Part shown: in pieces, positions 32,456 through 44,615 of the stretch
Numbering within the stretch: position 1 is the stretch's first letter
How the letters are laid out: every line of letters begins with the position of its first letter
Assembly: GCA_030704615.1 (NCBI GenBank)
Contig: CM060731.1
Span: 8,368,001-8,432,000, forward strand
From: Takakia lepidozioides
Lineage: Eukaryota > Streptophyta > Takakiopsida > Takakiales > Takakiaceae
Direction of reading: 5' to 3'
DNA: 64,000 bases
The notes under the pieces: model-generated
What the model saw: only the letters and a program-made list of their open reading frames with translations
Told to the model about the DNA's origin: nothing
Databases searched by the model: none
Made by a program: the position numbers and the translations under genes

Positions 32456-35400
32456 AAATCTGTCAACCTGTCATGTGAAAGGCATTTTCTTAAAGTTGTA
32501 TGTCACAGTGGAAGTCAAAAAAAAAATTTAACCTGTCACAAAAAAGGTAGGGCTACCTGTCCAAAACATCACTAAAGTCTACTAGGTAGTGATCTCTTAA
32601 ATAGTCTCTACACAGGCTTCCCTGAAATTAAACAAGCCATGTGAGGTTGTCCTATGTAAGTTAGACCTTGTTGCCCTCAGGTTGACCGGAAGCTCAACGA
32701 GGTCAATTGGAGCTCGGCTGGGTAAAGACAGTCTTGGAATACTTGGACTTCGGAACATTCACCACGAAAGACAGTCTTTGAATACGTGGATGTCCGGACA
32801 TTCACCATGAAAGACAATGATCCGAGATTGTTTTACCCGAGTGCGCACGTAAAGGATAACGTTATTGTAATTTGCCTATCATTGAGGGGCACGCAAAGGA
32901 TAACCGTATTGTAATTTGCCTACCATTGAGGGAAAACTGGTCCCAAGTTCCCACAGAGCCCATGTTTTCCACTGGCACCCCTAATAAGACTACACAGATG
33001 TAAGTGAGCCTGGAAACGACCTACGGAAACATGCACATACGGCTAGAGGTACGGGTATAGTACAAAGCACAGGCAGCGTGGGTATGGGGAACAGACGCCA
33101 TAACTGTGTCTGCTGCCTTGTCATCGACCACGGCAGGTCAACGTCTCCCGGTTTTGCACCGGGGGTACTCAACGCCGCGGGTTCTCCGCAACCTGGCCGC
33201 AGCCCGGCCGACACCCTCCGTCATTGGTCGCGAGAACGGCGACTAAAGTGTGGCGCCGCGCCGCGCCTCTAGGCGCAGGCTTGCAGAGGGAAGCACGATG
33301 TTGACGGAACGGAGGCTTATCCCGCGCGGCGGCGGTTTGCCGGTTCTTACTGGGGCAGCGCGCTGCCTGTCCCATCACGTGGCCCCCCCCTGCGGGACAA
33401 CATTCAAGCATGTTCGCAGGGGAACGGAGCCAGCTCCGTTCCCACGTTCCCAGTGCCCGTTCCAGGATAGGCACAGCGGGGCTAGTTGAGAATAGGTGCT
33501 CGTGCGGGTGGATGAATAGCTTTGCGCTGTGGATGGAATATTTGGGCTGCCGGGAAAAGGTCGAGAGGGTGGAATCAGCGGGGGGCGGGAAGGTTCAGAG
33601 GAAAGCGGGAGCGTGGGGCCGGGCAGGAGACGTAAGGGGGCGGCCGACAGCTCACCGCCTTTCGCCACACTTGGGCAGCACTCCATCGCACTTTCGCCAC
33701 GTCTCGTCGCTGAACGTCGCGTGCCCGGACGGAAAATGTGGCTCGTCCGTGCACGACCTGTCGTCCCGCGGGAGACGTGCCCGGCGCAGGACGGTATAAA
33801 GCCGCTCCCGCGGGTGCGTGTATGTACGTCGTAAATGCGGCGAGCGGGCTGCAGAGGTATCGCCGCGCCATCGCCCGAGCACATGCCTTCTGCCGCAGCC
33901 AGAGAGTATAGGCACTAATATCCCGTACCATGGTATACGTGTCCAACGCGGCTAGGGCATGCCAGCGCGACGTGCCGCTTTTCTTTTACTTTGCCACCAG
34001 AAAGTAGGCTGCTTACCGACAGCCCTACCAGCCCAGATTTGCCGTCAGATCCACTCATCCAGCGCAGCGGTGGATGAAGATCGTCGATCCGTATCGGAAT
34101 ACGTGGTCGCTTGGCGGGGGCAGGGGGAGAAGATAAGTGTGGTAAGTTACTAGTAAGAGGGAGGGATAGTGTGAGGGGAGGCGTGAGCGTGAGGCTCGTG
34201 TTGGTAGCAACGAAAGGGAAAATGAAGCCGCTTTTCCGCCCCCTTGCGTGCTGTGTTCACATTTGAAGCCCGCTCGCACAGCACACGCGATTGCTCGCTT
34301 TGACTTTTTTCATCCATCAACAGTTGCTGCGTTCAACGTAGTAGATGCCTATACCTAGTGCCTTATTAGCCGTTTGCTTTGTATGTCAATGCTCTCACTA
34401 CACTACGTAGCCGGCGGCGAGCAACCGGAGTTAAGTATATTGTTTTGGTGTTGATGGGAGCTTTGTAGGTAGTAGTGCGGTTTCAATTTTTGCCGGCGCG
34501 CTATAAAATTCATTTCTTGCAAGAGAAACAAGGAAAATCTTCTAAGGCCAAAAATGAGGACACTTTTATATGATGGTATCACGTGTGCTTTTGATATGAA
34601 CATATTTTTCAGAAACACATGCCGACAAAGATGGAGACGAACTCATTAGCGGTAAACCGCTTGGGTGGACTCCTACCAAATCATCAATATGTCCTATAGA
34701 GGTTGAGGTGAAGGTCATCCTGACTAGGACATCGAAAGATTGACAGAAATTCTGCGCGGTGTCTTTTGGCCGTATGAGATCCCTGCGCTACATACAAAAT
34801 TCACACACCCTTGCATAATCGTAATCTCCGATCGTCGTCGACAAAAAACCACTGGAGATGCTCTCAGTTTCCGGTGAACACAAAGAAGGAAGGACGTATC
34901 TCAGTTTCCTGTTTTAGGCTTAGGCATCTCCGCATAGAATCGGTATAATAAAAAACGGACACTTTCGATGTTTCCTTGGCCGGGTTCGGCACTAGAGGCT
35001 GCTAATAAGCACAACCGCCGTTGGTGGCCAGCCACACAGTGTTTACACCCACTGCAGATTTGAGCCGTGGATCAATCCCCTTACAACGTCGGACCCCGGT
35101 ATAAAATAAATATTTTTAAAATAGAAATGATAGTATAAAAGCATATGTCAAATGTGTGAGGCGAAATGGCGTCGTCGGAGCACGATGGGGAATAATCGAA
35201 GAGCGAGATGCCGTTAATAGAGCGGCAACTTGACTGGCTGCAAAATGGTCGCAGAGGGCGAGGCCGCGCACCGGCAAAGGCGGGATTAGGCGCCATAATG
35301 CGCTTGGCGGCTGCGCGGCGCATCGTGGCGCTGCGTGCCCTGCCTCGCACGCCTCTATATCTTGGTCCGCCCTGCAGCGCTGGGCAATCGATATGGTATT

Positions 35401-38400
35401 AATACGCCCCTTTTGTTTTTGCTGCTGTCCTGCCGCCCATCGTGCCACAGCGTGTACTAGGCTATATACATTCCCCCCCCGCCTCCAGAGTCGACCTCTG
35501 GGCCGCTTCACAAAGAAGCGCATAGTTTATGTTCGGTGGCAAGGTAAATCAAGTATTGATTGTGTAGGATCGTTCTCAACGGTCATTTAATTGGTCTTAT
35601 TATTCTATATGTATGGCATGTTGTCGTGCGCACCCTTCAATGTGAAGCACAACCCGATTTTTCACAGGGTGCGTTTTTGCACTGGCGAACGGAGTCCGTT
35701 CATCCAGCCTTCTCCATCAACAAAAGTTGTCGTATTTGTGGGAAGTAGGTAAGGTCACGATCGCGAGATCATCCGCATGAAGCCACGATGGATGATTAAA
35801 ATAATGAGAAGCAAGGATGGTATATGCTGATCAACCCTCGGTGGATTTTTCGTTCCGCTCTTTTGCAGTATCTGGTTGTGCCATGGCGTAACTTAGTGGG
35901 CAAGTAGACTTTACGCGAAGCTGTCGATGGTCTACGGCCAATCCGAAACTGGAAGCGCAATTCCATATACTAGGTATTGCATGGTGGGTTCGGGAGTGGG
36001 TGGTCCCTCCGGGCGCGCCGCCCACCTTACCCGACGGGATGGCCGGTTCCATGCTACATAATTGTCCTCTTGGTGACAAGGCCTACCTACCGTCATTCTC
36101 TCATTTGAATTGCACCACACCCGCCCATGAGGTCACTTAACTAGGGTCACTTAACAATGAGTGATTGTGGATGATTAAAACGAATGTACCTTGCCAAAGG
36201 AAAAGGTGGCGTTGTCGAATAAGCTCGCACCTTTTAGTACCGGTTGACTGGCAGGTTGCATCATCCACATCCATCCACCACCGTCCATCCACCCGGGGAG
36301 CAGGCCGCCGACGCGCGCAGGCGAGCTAAAACAGAGCAGACAAGTGGGCACATGTCAGGGAACAGTGATGCGAACGCGCAAAGTCGACGTCAGACGGGGC
36401 AACAAGACGCCGTAGTTACGCGACCGGCGGGGACGTGCCGGGATGGCCTTAATGTGGGCCTATTTATGGGCCCTCCGCTGTGGCTCGTGTGCATTCATTA
36501 TGGGATTATTCATTGCCCTCCAAACCAGGAATTGATGTCTGGGTAATATATGCGCCTCATTCGATCCCATGATCGCACCCTTCCCCTCATTCGACGCTTC
36601 CAAGGCCCAAGGCCCTCCAAAGTCTCGGGTCCGCGTAAGCAAGTGGGGTTAACCTAACCTAACCTAACCTGACCTGACCTAACCTAACCGTCCACAGCGC
36701 GGGGCAGGCCCGCGCATGGGGCCATACCAAAGCCTACCCTGCAAGTCTCGGCACGTGCTACCACCGACGTTGTACTACAAACTACTAACCCGACCCGCAT
36801 TCTTAACCAACCGCTGCGTTAACTACTTCGTAAGATAATCTCGGCGTGGATCTGATCATCAGATTCTGACGGGCGAGTGAGAAAGTACCAAAGTAGTTGG
36901 AGTCCGATACGAGAAAAAGTTACGCGGGGGAGTGAAAACGGTTGAGTTAGCGAAAGCGGGGGATTAGCCTGACACGCGGCAAAGAGGGGGCGGTGGAGTT
37001 AGTTGTGGACCGTTCAGCTCTTTTCCGTCCGCCAGTTTCCGGGGTAGCGCGGCGCCGTTCTTGCCATCGCCGTCAACGGAGGGGCGGTTGGTGGGGGCGG
37101 ACGGCGCGAGGACGGCGACGGCGAAACTGGCGTGGCGGGAGTTGGTATCCAAGCCACGCCCTAACTTTGCCACGTCACTCCGCCCGCCCGACCCCTGAGT
37201 TGTGGGTCCGGAAGCCGCCCCGACGGGCGGGGGTCTAAGCTTTTGCGTTCGTGGATTCGGGGTCAAGCGGGGAAAAAGAAATAAAAGGCGGCGTTAGGGC
37301 CCGGCAATCAAACATGCGTTGAACGGAAGCGTCAAGAAAAATACCTTTAATGGCCGCCAATGGCCGGCTGACGAGTTTAGGTCTGGGCCCAAGGCACGCG
37401 GGCAGCTGGCACCAATCAGTGCCTGCGTGAATGCATGTGGTTACGTCCTGGCGAGCCGCGTTAAGTTGGCACGAGACTCTGCCCTAATTTACTCTCCGGT
37501 TCATTTTTGCTCTATTTCCTGCTCCTGCCGCTTGCGACCGTCGATCCCATCAACAAGCGGCTGCGATGTGCCGCATGAGGTAATCACCGCTCAGCTTAAT
37601 TTGGCAGGCGGTGGCATTACTTAACTGTTATAAGTATAATTGGCACGCTTATAATCAGGTGGGCGAGCATCTTAGCCGCCCAGAATTGGATCCACGGTCG
37701 TTAGCCACCCCACGAACTAACCACTACGAAATTAAATAATTCGATACAGACAGAGATTCGGGCCGTTGGATCTAGAAGACGGGACGGTGAAAAAGAGGAC
37801 CACGAAGTATCCATTATGTCCAGAAAAGTGTTAGATATGGCAGGTTAGATTGCACAGAAGTCGTCGATGCGACTCCATCCACGGATGAAAGACGGCCACG
37901 CTGGCTGGTGGTACCCGTGACCGCGGTCGCATCTCCGCAGGCACCTCATGGTTCGGGTACCGTCATTCAGGGCGCGCCACGTTGTCAGAGTTACCGATCG
38001 AGTTTCGGGACGTGGCCAGTTCGGGTTGGGTGGACCCGTATGTTGGGACCCTTTTCTTGGCCGGTAAAAGGTACCGCCGATCTGCCAGCTCATTTCGCCA
38101 ACAATAGTCCACTTTTGATGCTGCCGTGAAAAACCGCGACGGGAAATTGGGTGGTACCGCTTCCGGCACGGGCGGGCAGAGCTGCTGCGGGCCTGTCTAT
38201 GCCGGCGGGCAGGCGACACCCGAGCACGACAGGCGCCCGGCTGTCAGCGCGCCCTCGCCAGACTGCTCGCCGGCCCGGCTGTCGCCTCTTGTGGCTTGGC
38301 GACCTCGGTCAACTTCAGCGCCGATTCTGCGATAGCGCCCCCCCTATGTCCTGCATTCATCCATCGACAACGGTATGCATCCTGTGGCCTGGCGGACATG

Positions 38401-38455
38401 GATGAGGGCTGACTCACAGCATCCATGTCTGGTTAAGCAGGTTACGATCCAATAA
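32456..38455. other. intergenic, GC/CpG-rich tract
   Basis: From about 33,000 the base composition shifts to GC-rich with many CG dinucleotides, unlike the flanks. Open frames of 100-170 codons occur on both strands and overlap one another, as expected by chance at this composition. Visible repeats: two short tandem duplications at 32,727-32,935, an (AACCT)n run at 36,651-36,689, and many CATCCATCC words (36,260-36,300). No recognised gene. Confidence 0.5.
36651..36689 (+). repeat. (AACCT)n microsatellite
   Basis: Eight units of AACCT, two of them GACCT. The reverse strand is (AGGTT)n, a permutation of TTAGG. It is too short and internal to be a telomere. Confidence 0.85.
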
Positions 38456-38461
38456 TAATAG

Positions 38462-38640
38462 TTGACGCCTTCCCAAGGAAGTCTAAATTATGGTGTCTCT
38501 TCACCCCCAAGGGTTACTTCGTTACTTCCTTCCGCTAGAAAGGTGGACACCTTTGTGCAACCAATCGATGGATTGAACCCACAACCACTTCTGAGGTGGC
38601 ATGTGCCCATTACCACTTGGCGGTTACCATCCAGATTGAT
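38462..38640 (-). mobile_element. tRNA-related SINE, copy 2
   Basis: Read on the minus strand this has AAGTGGTAATGGGCACATGCC, GGTTGTGGGTTCAATCC, AGGTGTCCACCTTTC, AGACACCATAATTTAGACTT and GGAAGGCGTCAAC, followed by ATTATTATT. The same landmarks occur in the same order at 6,094-6,256. The (ATT)n end looks like a SINE 3' tail. Confidence 0.75.
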
Positions 38641-38654
38641 GTCCAGATTGATGG

Positions 38655-39238
38655 AACAGAAAAGGCTGTGGTTGTTTGTCATCGTCCACCGCATCATTGG
38701 ATTTTTCTCCACAAGGGTCGAATTTGTGTAGTAGCCACGACGTGGATAGTGTCTCCATCGATGGCAGTTGGTTACCAATTTTCTGCGAAAAATTGTTGGA
38801 GGCCTCTCACAAGCTCTGTTGCTTCTTTTTGATAGTCTACGGATGGATGTCATAGCTTCGATTAATCCGGCTCATGATCTGAGTTGTTGGCGGATACTTT
38901 GACAAGGGAAAATTAACAGTCGAAGATTAATGGAGAGAAGATGTCCAACAGAAAAGGCTGTGGTTGTTTGTCATCGTCCACCGCATCATTGGATTTTTCT
39001 TGACAAGGGTCGAATTTGTGTAGTAGCCACGACGTGGATAGTGTCTCCATCGATGGCAGTTGGTTACCAATTTTCTGCAAAAAATTGTTGGAGGCCTCTC
39101 ACAAGCTCTGTTGCTTCTTTTTGATAGTCTACGGATGGATGTCATAGCTTCGATTAATCCGGCTCATGATCTGAGTTGTTGGCGGATACTTTGACAAGGG
39201 AAAATTAACAGTAGAAGATTAATGGAGAGAAGAGGCGG
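38655..39238 (+). repeat. 292-bp tandem duplication
   Basis: Two adjacent copies (about 38,655-38,946 and 38,947-39,238) start with AACAGAAAAGGCTGTGGTTG and end with TTAATGGAGAGAAGA. They differ at only a few positions, so the duplication is recent relative to the surrounding repeats. Confidence 0.95.
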
Positions 39239-41040
39239 TCAGCGCTTAGGTAGATAGTTAGATTCTGAAAGAGTGTAGGACAAGTGGATTAGCCACAAAC
39301 TTAATGAAAACAAATTTATTCAGGAGATTCCTTGGAATGAGTCCTTCCATAGTTTACGCTTCGTCGGCTCATACAATTAAACAATATACGAGATGGTTCG
39401 ATCGTGCATGGAATTTTGAAAGGATACCCTAACCTAGTGCCTTGTGTATTCAGCATCAGTTCATGTAATTGTGACGAACGAACGTGTTCATTCATCCAGG
39501 TCGCCCCAAGCTGGAGATAGGGTTGGATAAGAAAGTGAAGGCACCGTTTAAGGGAGCCAAGCATTGAGATAAGTCGCCGGATCTTTTTCTCGGCTGCTTT
39601 TTATCGTGATCCCTTTCTTATCTCCCGGCGCGCGGCAGCGACGATATTTATTTGAATTTTGGCAGTGATTTATCCGCATAAAATAATGGATAATAATAAA
39701 GAGAAAGGCAAAATGATGGCGCCGCAGTATCGCCAGGCCGTAGACGGCCCGGTCTGTAGCCGGCGATGGCAGCTGTCGCCAAACTGGCGACACCGCAAAC
39801 GGTCAGAGTGCACTTGGCCCTTTATTGCTCGGACAGGCCGCGCGACGGATGAACGTCCCACACGGATGAACGCGTCTGTGCAGGCTCTGTACGGCCTGCC
39901 ATAATGAAGACGGGTCAAGGATGGTGTGATGCCAGCGCGGGGAAATGAAAGCGGGCCATTCCGGATGGATGATGGATGGATGACGGGAGCCACAAAGTCA
40001 AGAAGACGAAAAGGTCGTGGTCATCACGGATTGTTTGAAAAAACGGACGCCTGCGTCGACACTGTAAATGCTGCCACGTTCGCAGGCGGCGACCGTCGGA
40101 TGGCAGCCGCGGCACATCGCAGCAGCCGAAGCGCTATCCGGTGAGTCACCGCGCGGGGGTGGGCCGTTTTCCCACGCCCACGGTTTCCTGACTTTTGCCA
40201 GCCATTTCCCACCGGCCTTTTTATTACTGCGCCCCCCCCCCAGGGTGGTAGGTGGGTAAACCCCGGGTGGGTAGTCCGAGGTAATAAGGCCAAGGGTTTT
40301 CTTTCGGCTCCGGGCAGGATGTAGGGAGACAAGTTTTCTACCGCGGTCAGAGGAAGTAAACGGTTCCCCGTGGCGACACGAGTGGAAGCGGCGCTGGGTT
40401 GGAGGAGGATTGGGAGGCGAGAGGCGGTGTCGGAGGGGGGCGCGGGGCGGTCGCTAGTTTGGCGACAGCGGGAATCGCTAGTGGCAGAAGGCGGGTGGTG
40501 GGCAATAACTAAATTTCTACCGCGCGTGGCAGCGAGGGAGGCGAGCACGATGAATAGCGAGGCAGCGAGCGAGGCGGGTCAGAGAGACGACAGACTCTTC
40601 TGCCACCCTCGCTCGCATAGCACACCTTACTCACTCCCACTCCCGCGCTCGCAACTTGCCCCCTTGTCCTTTCTGCGATCTTCGCTTCGCCCGCGCACTT
40701 ATATCCCTCCCTCACACCCCCACTGTTCACAATACTTTGCCGCTCTCGCAGACTCTTGAGAAAGTAATCCGAGAAGGGGTTGGTTGGTGATAAGTCGAAG
40801 CGTGGTTGGTGTGAGAGACAGCGACTGCATCCCACGACTGCGCTTCCCAAGTATCCCGAGATCAAGATAGGCTCTTGTGGGGGTCAGGGAGGGGGGTAGT
40901 GCGGGGGAGAAAGAGAAGAAATTGATAATGGCAGAGGTGGGGGTGAATGGAGATGGCAGGGCTGGCTTGGGCGGGCTTGGGCGTTTGTAGTTCGGGGAAC
41001 GGAGTCTACAGAGGTGGTCTTGGAGTGGGAGCTTGACAAA
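39239..41040. other. intergenic and ACR gene upstream region
   Basis: No gene recognised. 40,560-40,760 is CT-rich, and 40,860-41,040 is G-rich with GGGCGGGCTTGGGCG-type words. This region is the presumptive promoter of the ACR gene. Confidence 0.45.
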
Positions 41041-41452
41041 AAAAATTGGAAGTTCGTTCGTTGGTCCGTTCGTTTTCGGTCACCCAGCCAAGAAGAGGTA
41101 AGGGGCTCAGTCTAGCCTGCTGTACTCTGAATCTTTACTTACACGGTGAGATGACGAAATTAGTGCAGTTTGTGTACAAGGTTTTTTTTTAGTGTTGGTT
41201 CTTAGCTTTTCTCCAGCCAGAGGGATGGGATGCTCATGGAGTGATGATCTTTCTTTTGCTTGATCCAGTTTCGTGGGTTAGCTGCATACTGTGTTGGTTG
41301 GTTTGAGAAGGTTTTTAGAAGTGGTGTGGTCTCTGGTGCTGGCTAATCACAGCCTATGGGGGTGTTTTTGGGAGGGCGGGTTCGGAGGTAGTAAGGTCGA
41401 CTTTCTCTGTAGTGGTAGCAAACTCACTGCTGCTGGTGTGTCGTCTGCAGCA
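41041..41452 (+). promoter_or_regulatory. ACR gene 5' leader with intron
   Basis: A good donor (AGAAGAG|GTAAGG at 41,098) and an acceptor (CGTCTGCAG at 41,450) define a likely 353-base intron in the 5' leader, ending two bases before the start codon. Leader introns of this kind are common in plant ACR genes and can raise expression. The transcription start is not determined. Confidence 0.5.
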
Positions 41453-44400
41453 ATGGAGTCAAGGAGTTATCCCTATTTCGATCCGGAGTATGAGACAAGC
41501 GGCTTCCGATCCAACCCTCCACGGTACGCACAGCTATGATGCATCGAGGGTGTGAGCATGTGTTTCAGACAATTGGTAGTATGCATACACTGGGTATCTG
41601 GAAATAGAGCAGGAACGGGGCAAAACGTAGTCGGGCAGAGAGTACATCCGGTGTAGGCAGTCGAGCAGCTCCTCACTCTCCTTATCGTCCTCATCAATTA
41701 TGTCTTGCCTCAAACATGCGACTTCAAGGAGAGTGCCTGGGATTGGGGGAACAATTTTCCTCCGTTCCTGGTCAAACTTCCTGCTGGTCATTCTCATTTC
41801 TAGTTGGGTGCGCGGAAAGAAGATACGGAGAGAGCGGAACTCATAACCACGCGATATAAACTTTTGCTGTAATGTCGTGCCCTCGAGGGATTAGTAACTG
41901 GAAGGATGCCAAGCCTGCCCGAGGTCGTGGTGGGGTTGAAATCTACCAGGACACGACTAGATGCCCTACCTTTAGTTCATTCTTCCAGCGAGATAGTGAC
42001 ACTCCCCTTGCCGGTTTTGGTTTTTCAGCCCACCATGGTACGAGATCTAGCTGGCACGACCAAATATCTAGTTGCAAGAAGTTGAGTGTTGGTTGTTACT
42101 GCTGTTTTGGACCGTGTGCTAGGAAGAGTGAGGTTGCTCTAGGCGAGCAAGAGAGAAAGATAGAGAGAGAGAGACACAGACGTGTGTAAGCCTTAGTCCG
42201 TTCAGCTGTGCCCTACTCACTCGCTCTGCATGTTCTGGGGCTCTTCTGTCGTCTCGTTCCCTTGGCGTATATATGTTTAGTTATTGAGTAATACTATGGT
42301 CTAACGCCAATCGAACCTGCTCTGACTGTGCAGGATTGTAATAGACAACGGATCCTATGAAGACGCTACTCTCGTGAAGGTAACACTCTCTTCCTATTCC
42401 TGAACCGCTGTAGCTATGAACGACTCAGAAGGTTGAGTTTCAAGTGTTGGGCAGTATAATGGCTACAAGGTGGTGCAGCAATCTCATTTTCTGCCTCCAT
42501 GTTGTGATGCAGGTAGACAGCGCCAACATTCACGGGATTTTGCTTGACGTGGTGCAAGTTCTGTCAGATCTCGAGCTGATCATCTCAAAAGCGCATATTT
42601 CATATGATGTGGGATGGTTCATGGATGGTGAGGTCTTGTTGCCGAGCTTTTGTTGTGAGAAGTCTTTAGGCCATTCTCTGATTGTTCGTGATTGTAGATG
42701 TGTGCCTCCTTAATTTTTGCATCTCGAGTATGTTGCAGGCTTGGAGGAATTCCCTTGAGTTTTAAGTTTTTGTTTTCTTTTGGCTGCAGTTTTCCATGTC
42801 ACAGATCAGTGCGGCAGGAAAATCAATGACGAATCAACCATTTGCTACATTCAACAGGTTAGTTTCCTCCACGCCATTTGTAGACTAGATTGCTCTCTGT
42901 GTTCTAATGCAGCTCAGGCTTTGCACTTCCAAGTTTCCCATATGTCCAACAACGACTAACTCTAGGTGTTTTTCTTGCCAGACATTGGGAGCCAAGAAAA
43001 AACCATCATCCTCAAATGATCTATTGAAGTGCCCAGGAAGGTCTGTTGGGGTGAAATCTGTTGCTGAACACACAATCATAGAGCTTACAGGAAAAGACAG
43101 ACCAGGGCTTCTGTCAGAGGTATCAGCAGTACTTGCACACCTGAAGTGCAATGTGTATGCTGCGGAGGTTTGGACCCACAACTTGAGAGTGGCATGTGTG
43201 GTTTATGTCACCGATGAAGAAACTGGTGGGCCAGTAAATGACCTGAAGAAACTGGATCGCATTCGAGAACTTCTAAGCAAAGTGATGGGGGCCACAATGA
43301 ACTTGGCCGATGGAATAACACACACAGAGAGACGACTGCATCAGATGATGTTTGCTGACAGAGACTATGAAGGGAGTGACCAACCAGCCATGCCAAGGCT
43401 GCCAAACAACAAGGGGAAGCCCATCATTACGGTGCACAACTGTAGTGAGAGAGGCTACTCACTCATCAACGTTCAGTGTGCTGATCGACCAAAGCTGCTT
43501 TTTGACACTGTTTGTACTTTGACAGATATGCAATATGTGGTCTTCCACGCCACGGTTGACACTTCCGGTTCTGATGCTTTTCAGGCACTCATATACACCC
43601 TTCTCTCATGGGTCTGCTATGATTTGATTAGTAAGTCATTATGTGGTTCAACAGCTTTTGTCATACTCGATGCAATAACAAGTACCAGATGAAGATAGAG
43701 TACATCAGTCTAAGTGTGGCATTGGAGATATTTCTTGATTATCTGAGCTTTGATCACAGTGACCATCTCTCTGGCATCTCTATAGGGATCTTCACTGTAA
43801 GCCAGGGCCTTTGAGATGAGTGGAGGGACCTGTCAACCTCTTCAGGGGTTCTGATTGATTGTTGAAGTTTCTCACCTGGTAGAATGCCTTCTTGCAGGAA
43901 TATTATGTTCGCCAAATGGATGGTTGCACTCTAGATGCAGATGCCGAGGAAAGAGTAAAGAAGTGCCTAGAGGCAGCGATTGAAAGGAGATCTCCTGAGG
44001 TACTGCCTTTTGCTCATCTTGATATAGTACTGGCAAGCCAAACTGGGTAGTAATGTCATCTTTTGACTGGTGTTAAGGTAGCAGTCAGGATAGCACAGGA
44101 AAGAGCGCCTTTAAGTGCAATGTCAAAGTAACCTTTCTGTACTTAAGGACCATGAAGTATTCCAAAGCAAGAAAGTGGACAACTGAGAATCTGCAACCAT
44201 ACTTACATATCCTCCTTCTTGATGGTTGTAGGGTCTCAGATTGGAGCTCTGCACCAGTGACAGGGTGGGGCTTTTGTCAGATGTGACCCGCATCTTTCGG
44301 GAGAATGGTCTTTCAGTCACAAGAGCTGATGTCACCACACAGGGAGACAAGGCTGTCAATGTATTCTATGTCACAGATGCCTCAGGGAATCCTGTGGACA

Positions 44401-44615
44401 TGAAGATTGTTGAGGCATTGCGGAGAGAACTTGGGCAAACAATTTTGGAAGTGAAAGAAGCTCCAAGGTTTTTCAAGTCACCGACTCGGTATCCACAAGG
44501 TGGATCTAAGATGTCTTTCAGCAATTTCTTCAAATCGTCAGAGAAATTCCTCTACGGCCTTACAAACCTTGGCTTAACAAACCTTGGATGGAGGAATTCT
44601 GTTTGTGCTGCATGA
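41453..44615 (+). CDS. ACT-domain repeat (ACR) protein
   Basis: Seven coding exons with consistent phases encode 462 residues: 41,453-41,523, 42,334-42,379, 42,513-42,627, 42,790-42,857, 42,982-43,584, 43,898-43,999 and 44,232-44,615. The start MESRSYPYFDPEYE and the following NPPR|IVIDN match plant ACR proteins. Visible ACT repeats include VDSANIHGILLDVVQVLSDL, IIELTGKDRPGLLSEVSAVL, VQCADRPKLLFDTVCTLTDM and LELCTSDRVGLLSDVTRIFR. ACT domains bind small ligands, usually amino acids. Plant ACR proteins resemble the regulatory end of bacterial GlnD and lack the uridylyltransferase domain, so a sensing role is likely but unproven. Length is in the family's usual range. Exon 5 uses a GC donor (CAG|GCACTC). 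Intron 1 holds an antisense copy of part of the coiled-coil gene at 55 kb. No frame lesions. Confidence 0.93.
41645..41740 (-). pseudogene. antisense copy of a coiled-coil gene exon
   Basis: Read on the minus strand, this part of ACR intron 1 encodes LEVACLRQDIIDEDDKESEE, nearly the same as LEVACLRQDIIDEYEKKSEE in the coiled-coil gene at 55,410-55,330. DNA similarity is clear over about 80 bases and fades on both sides. The surrounding minus-strand frame is open for 87 codons, but no splice context supports use as an exon. Confidence 0.75.

Noticed and set aside
33375-33946. Overlapping frames of 100-170 codons on both strands in the GC-rich tract
   Set aside because: High GC lowers stop frequency in all frames; none has a domain, and they contradict each other.
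36651-36689. (AACCT)n as a telomere remnant
   Set aside because: Only eight short units; plant telomeres are usually TTTAGGG, and this is a simple microsatellite.
42907-42981. ACR exon 5 starting at an upstream ATG
   Set aside because: The sequence before 42,982 has intron composition and an AG acceptor at 42,981; the family alignment starts after it.
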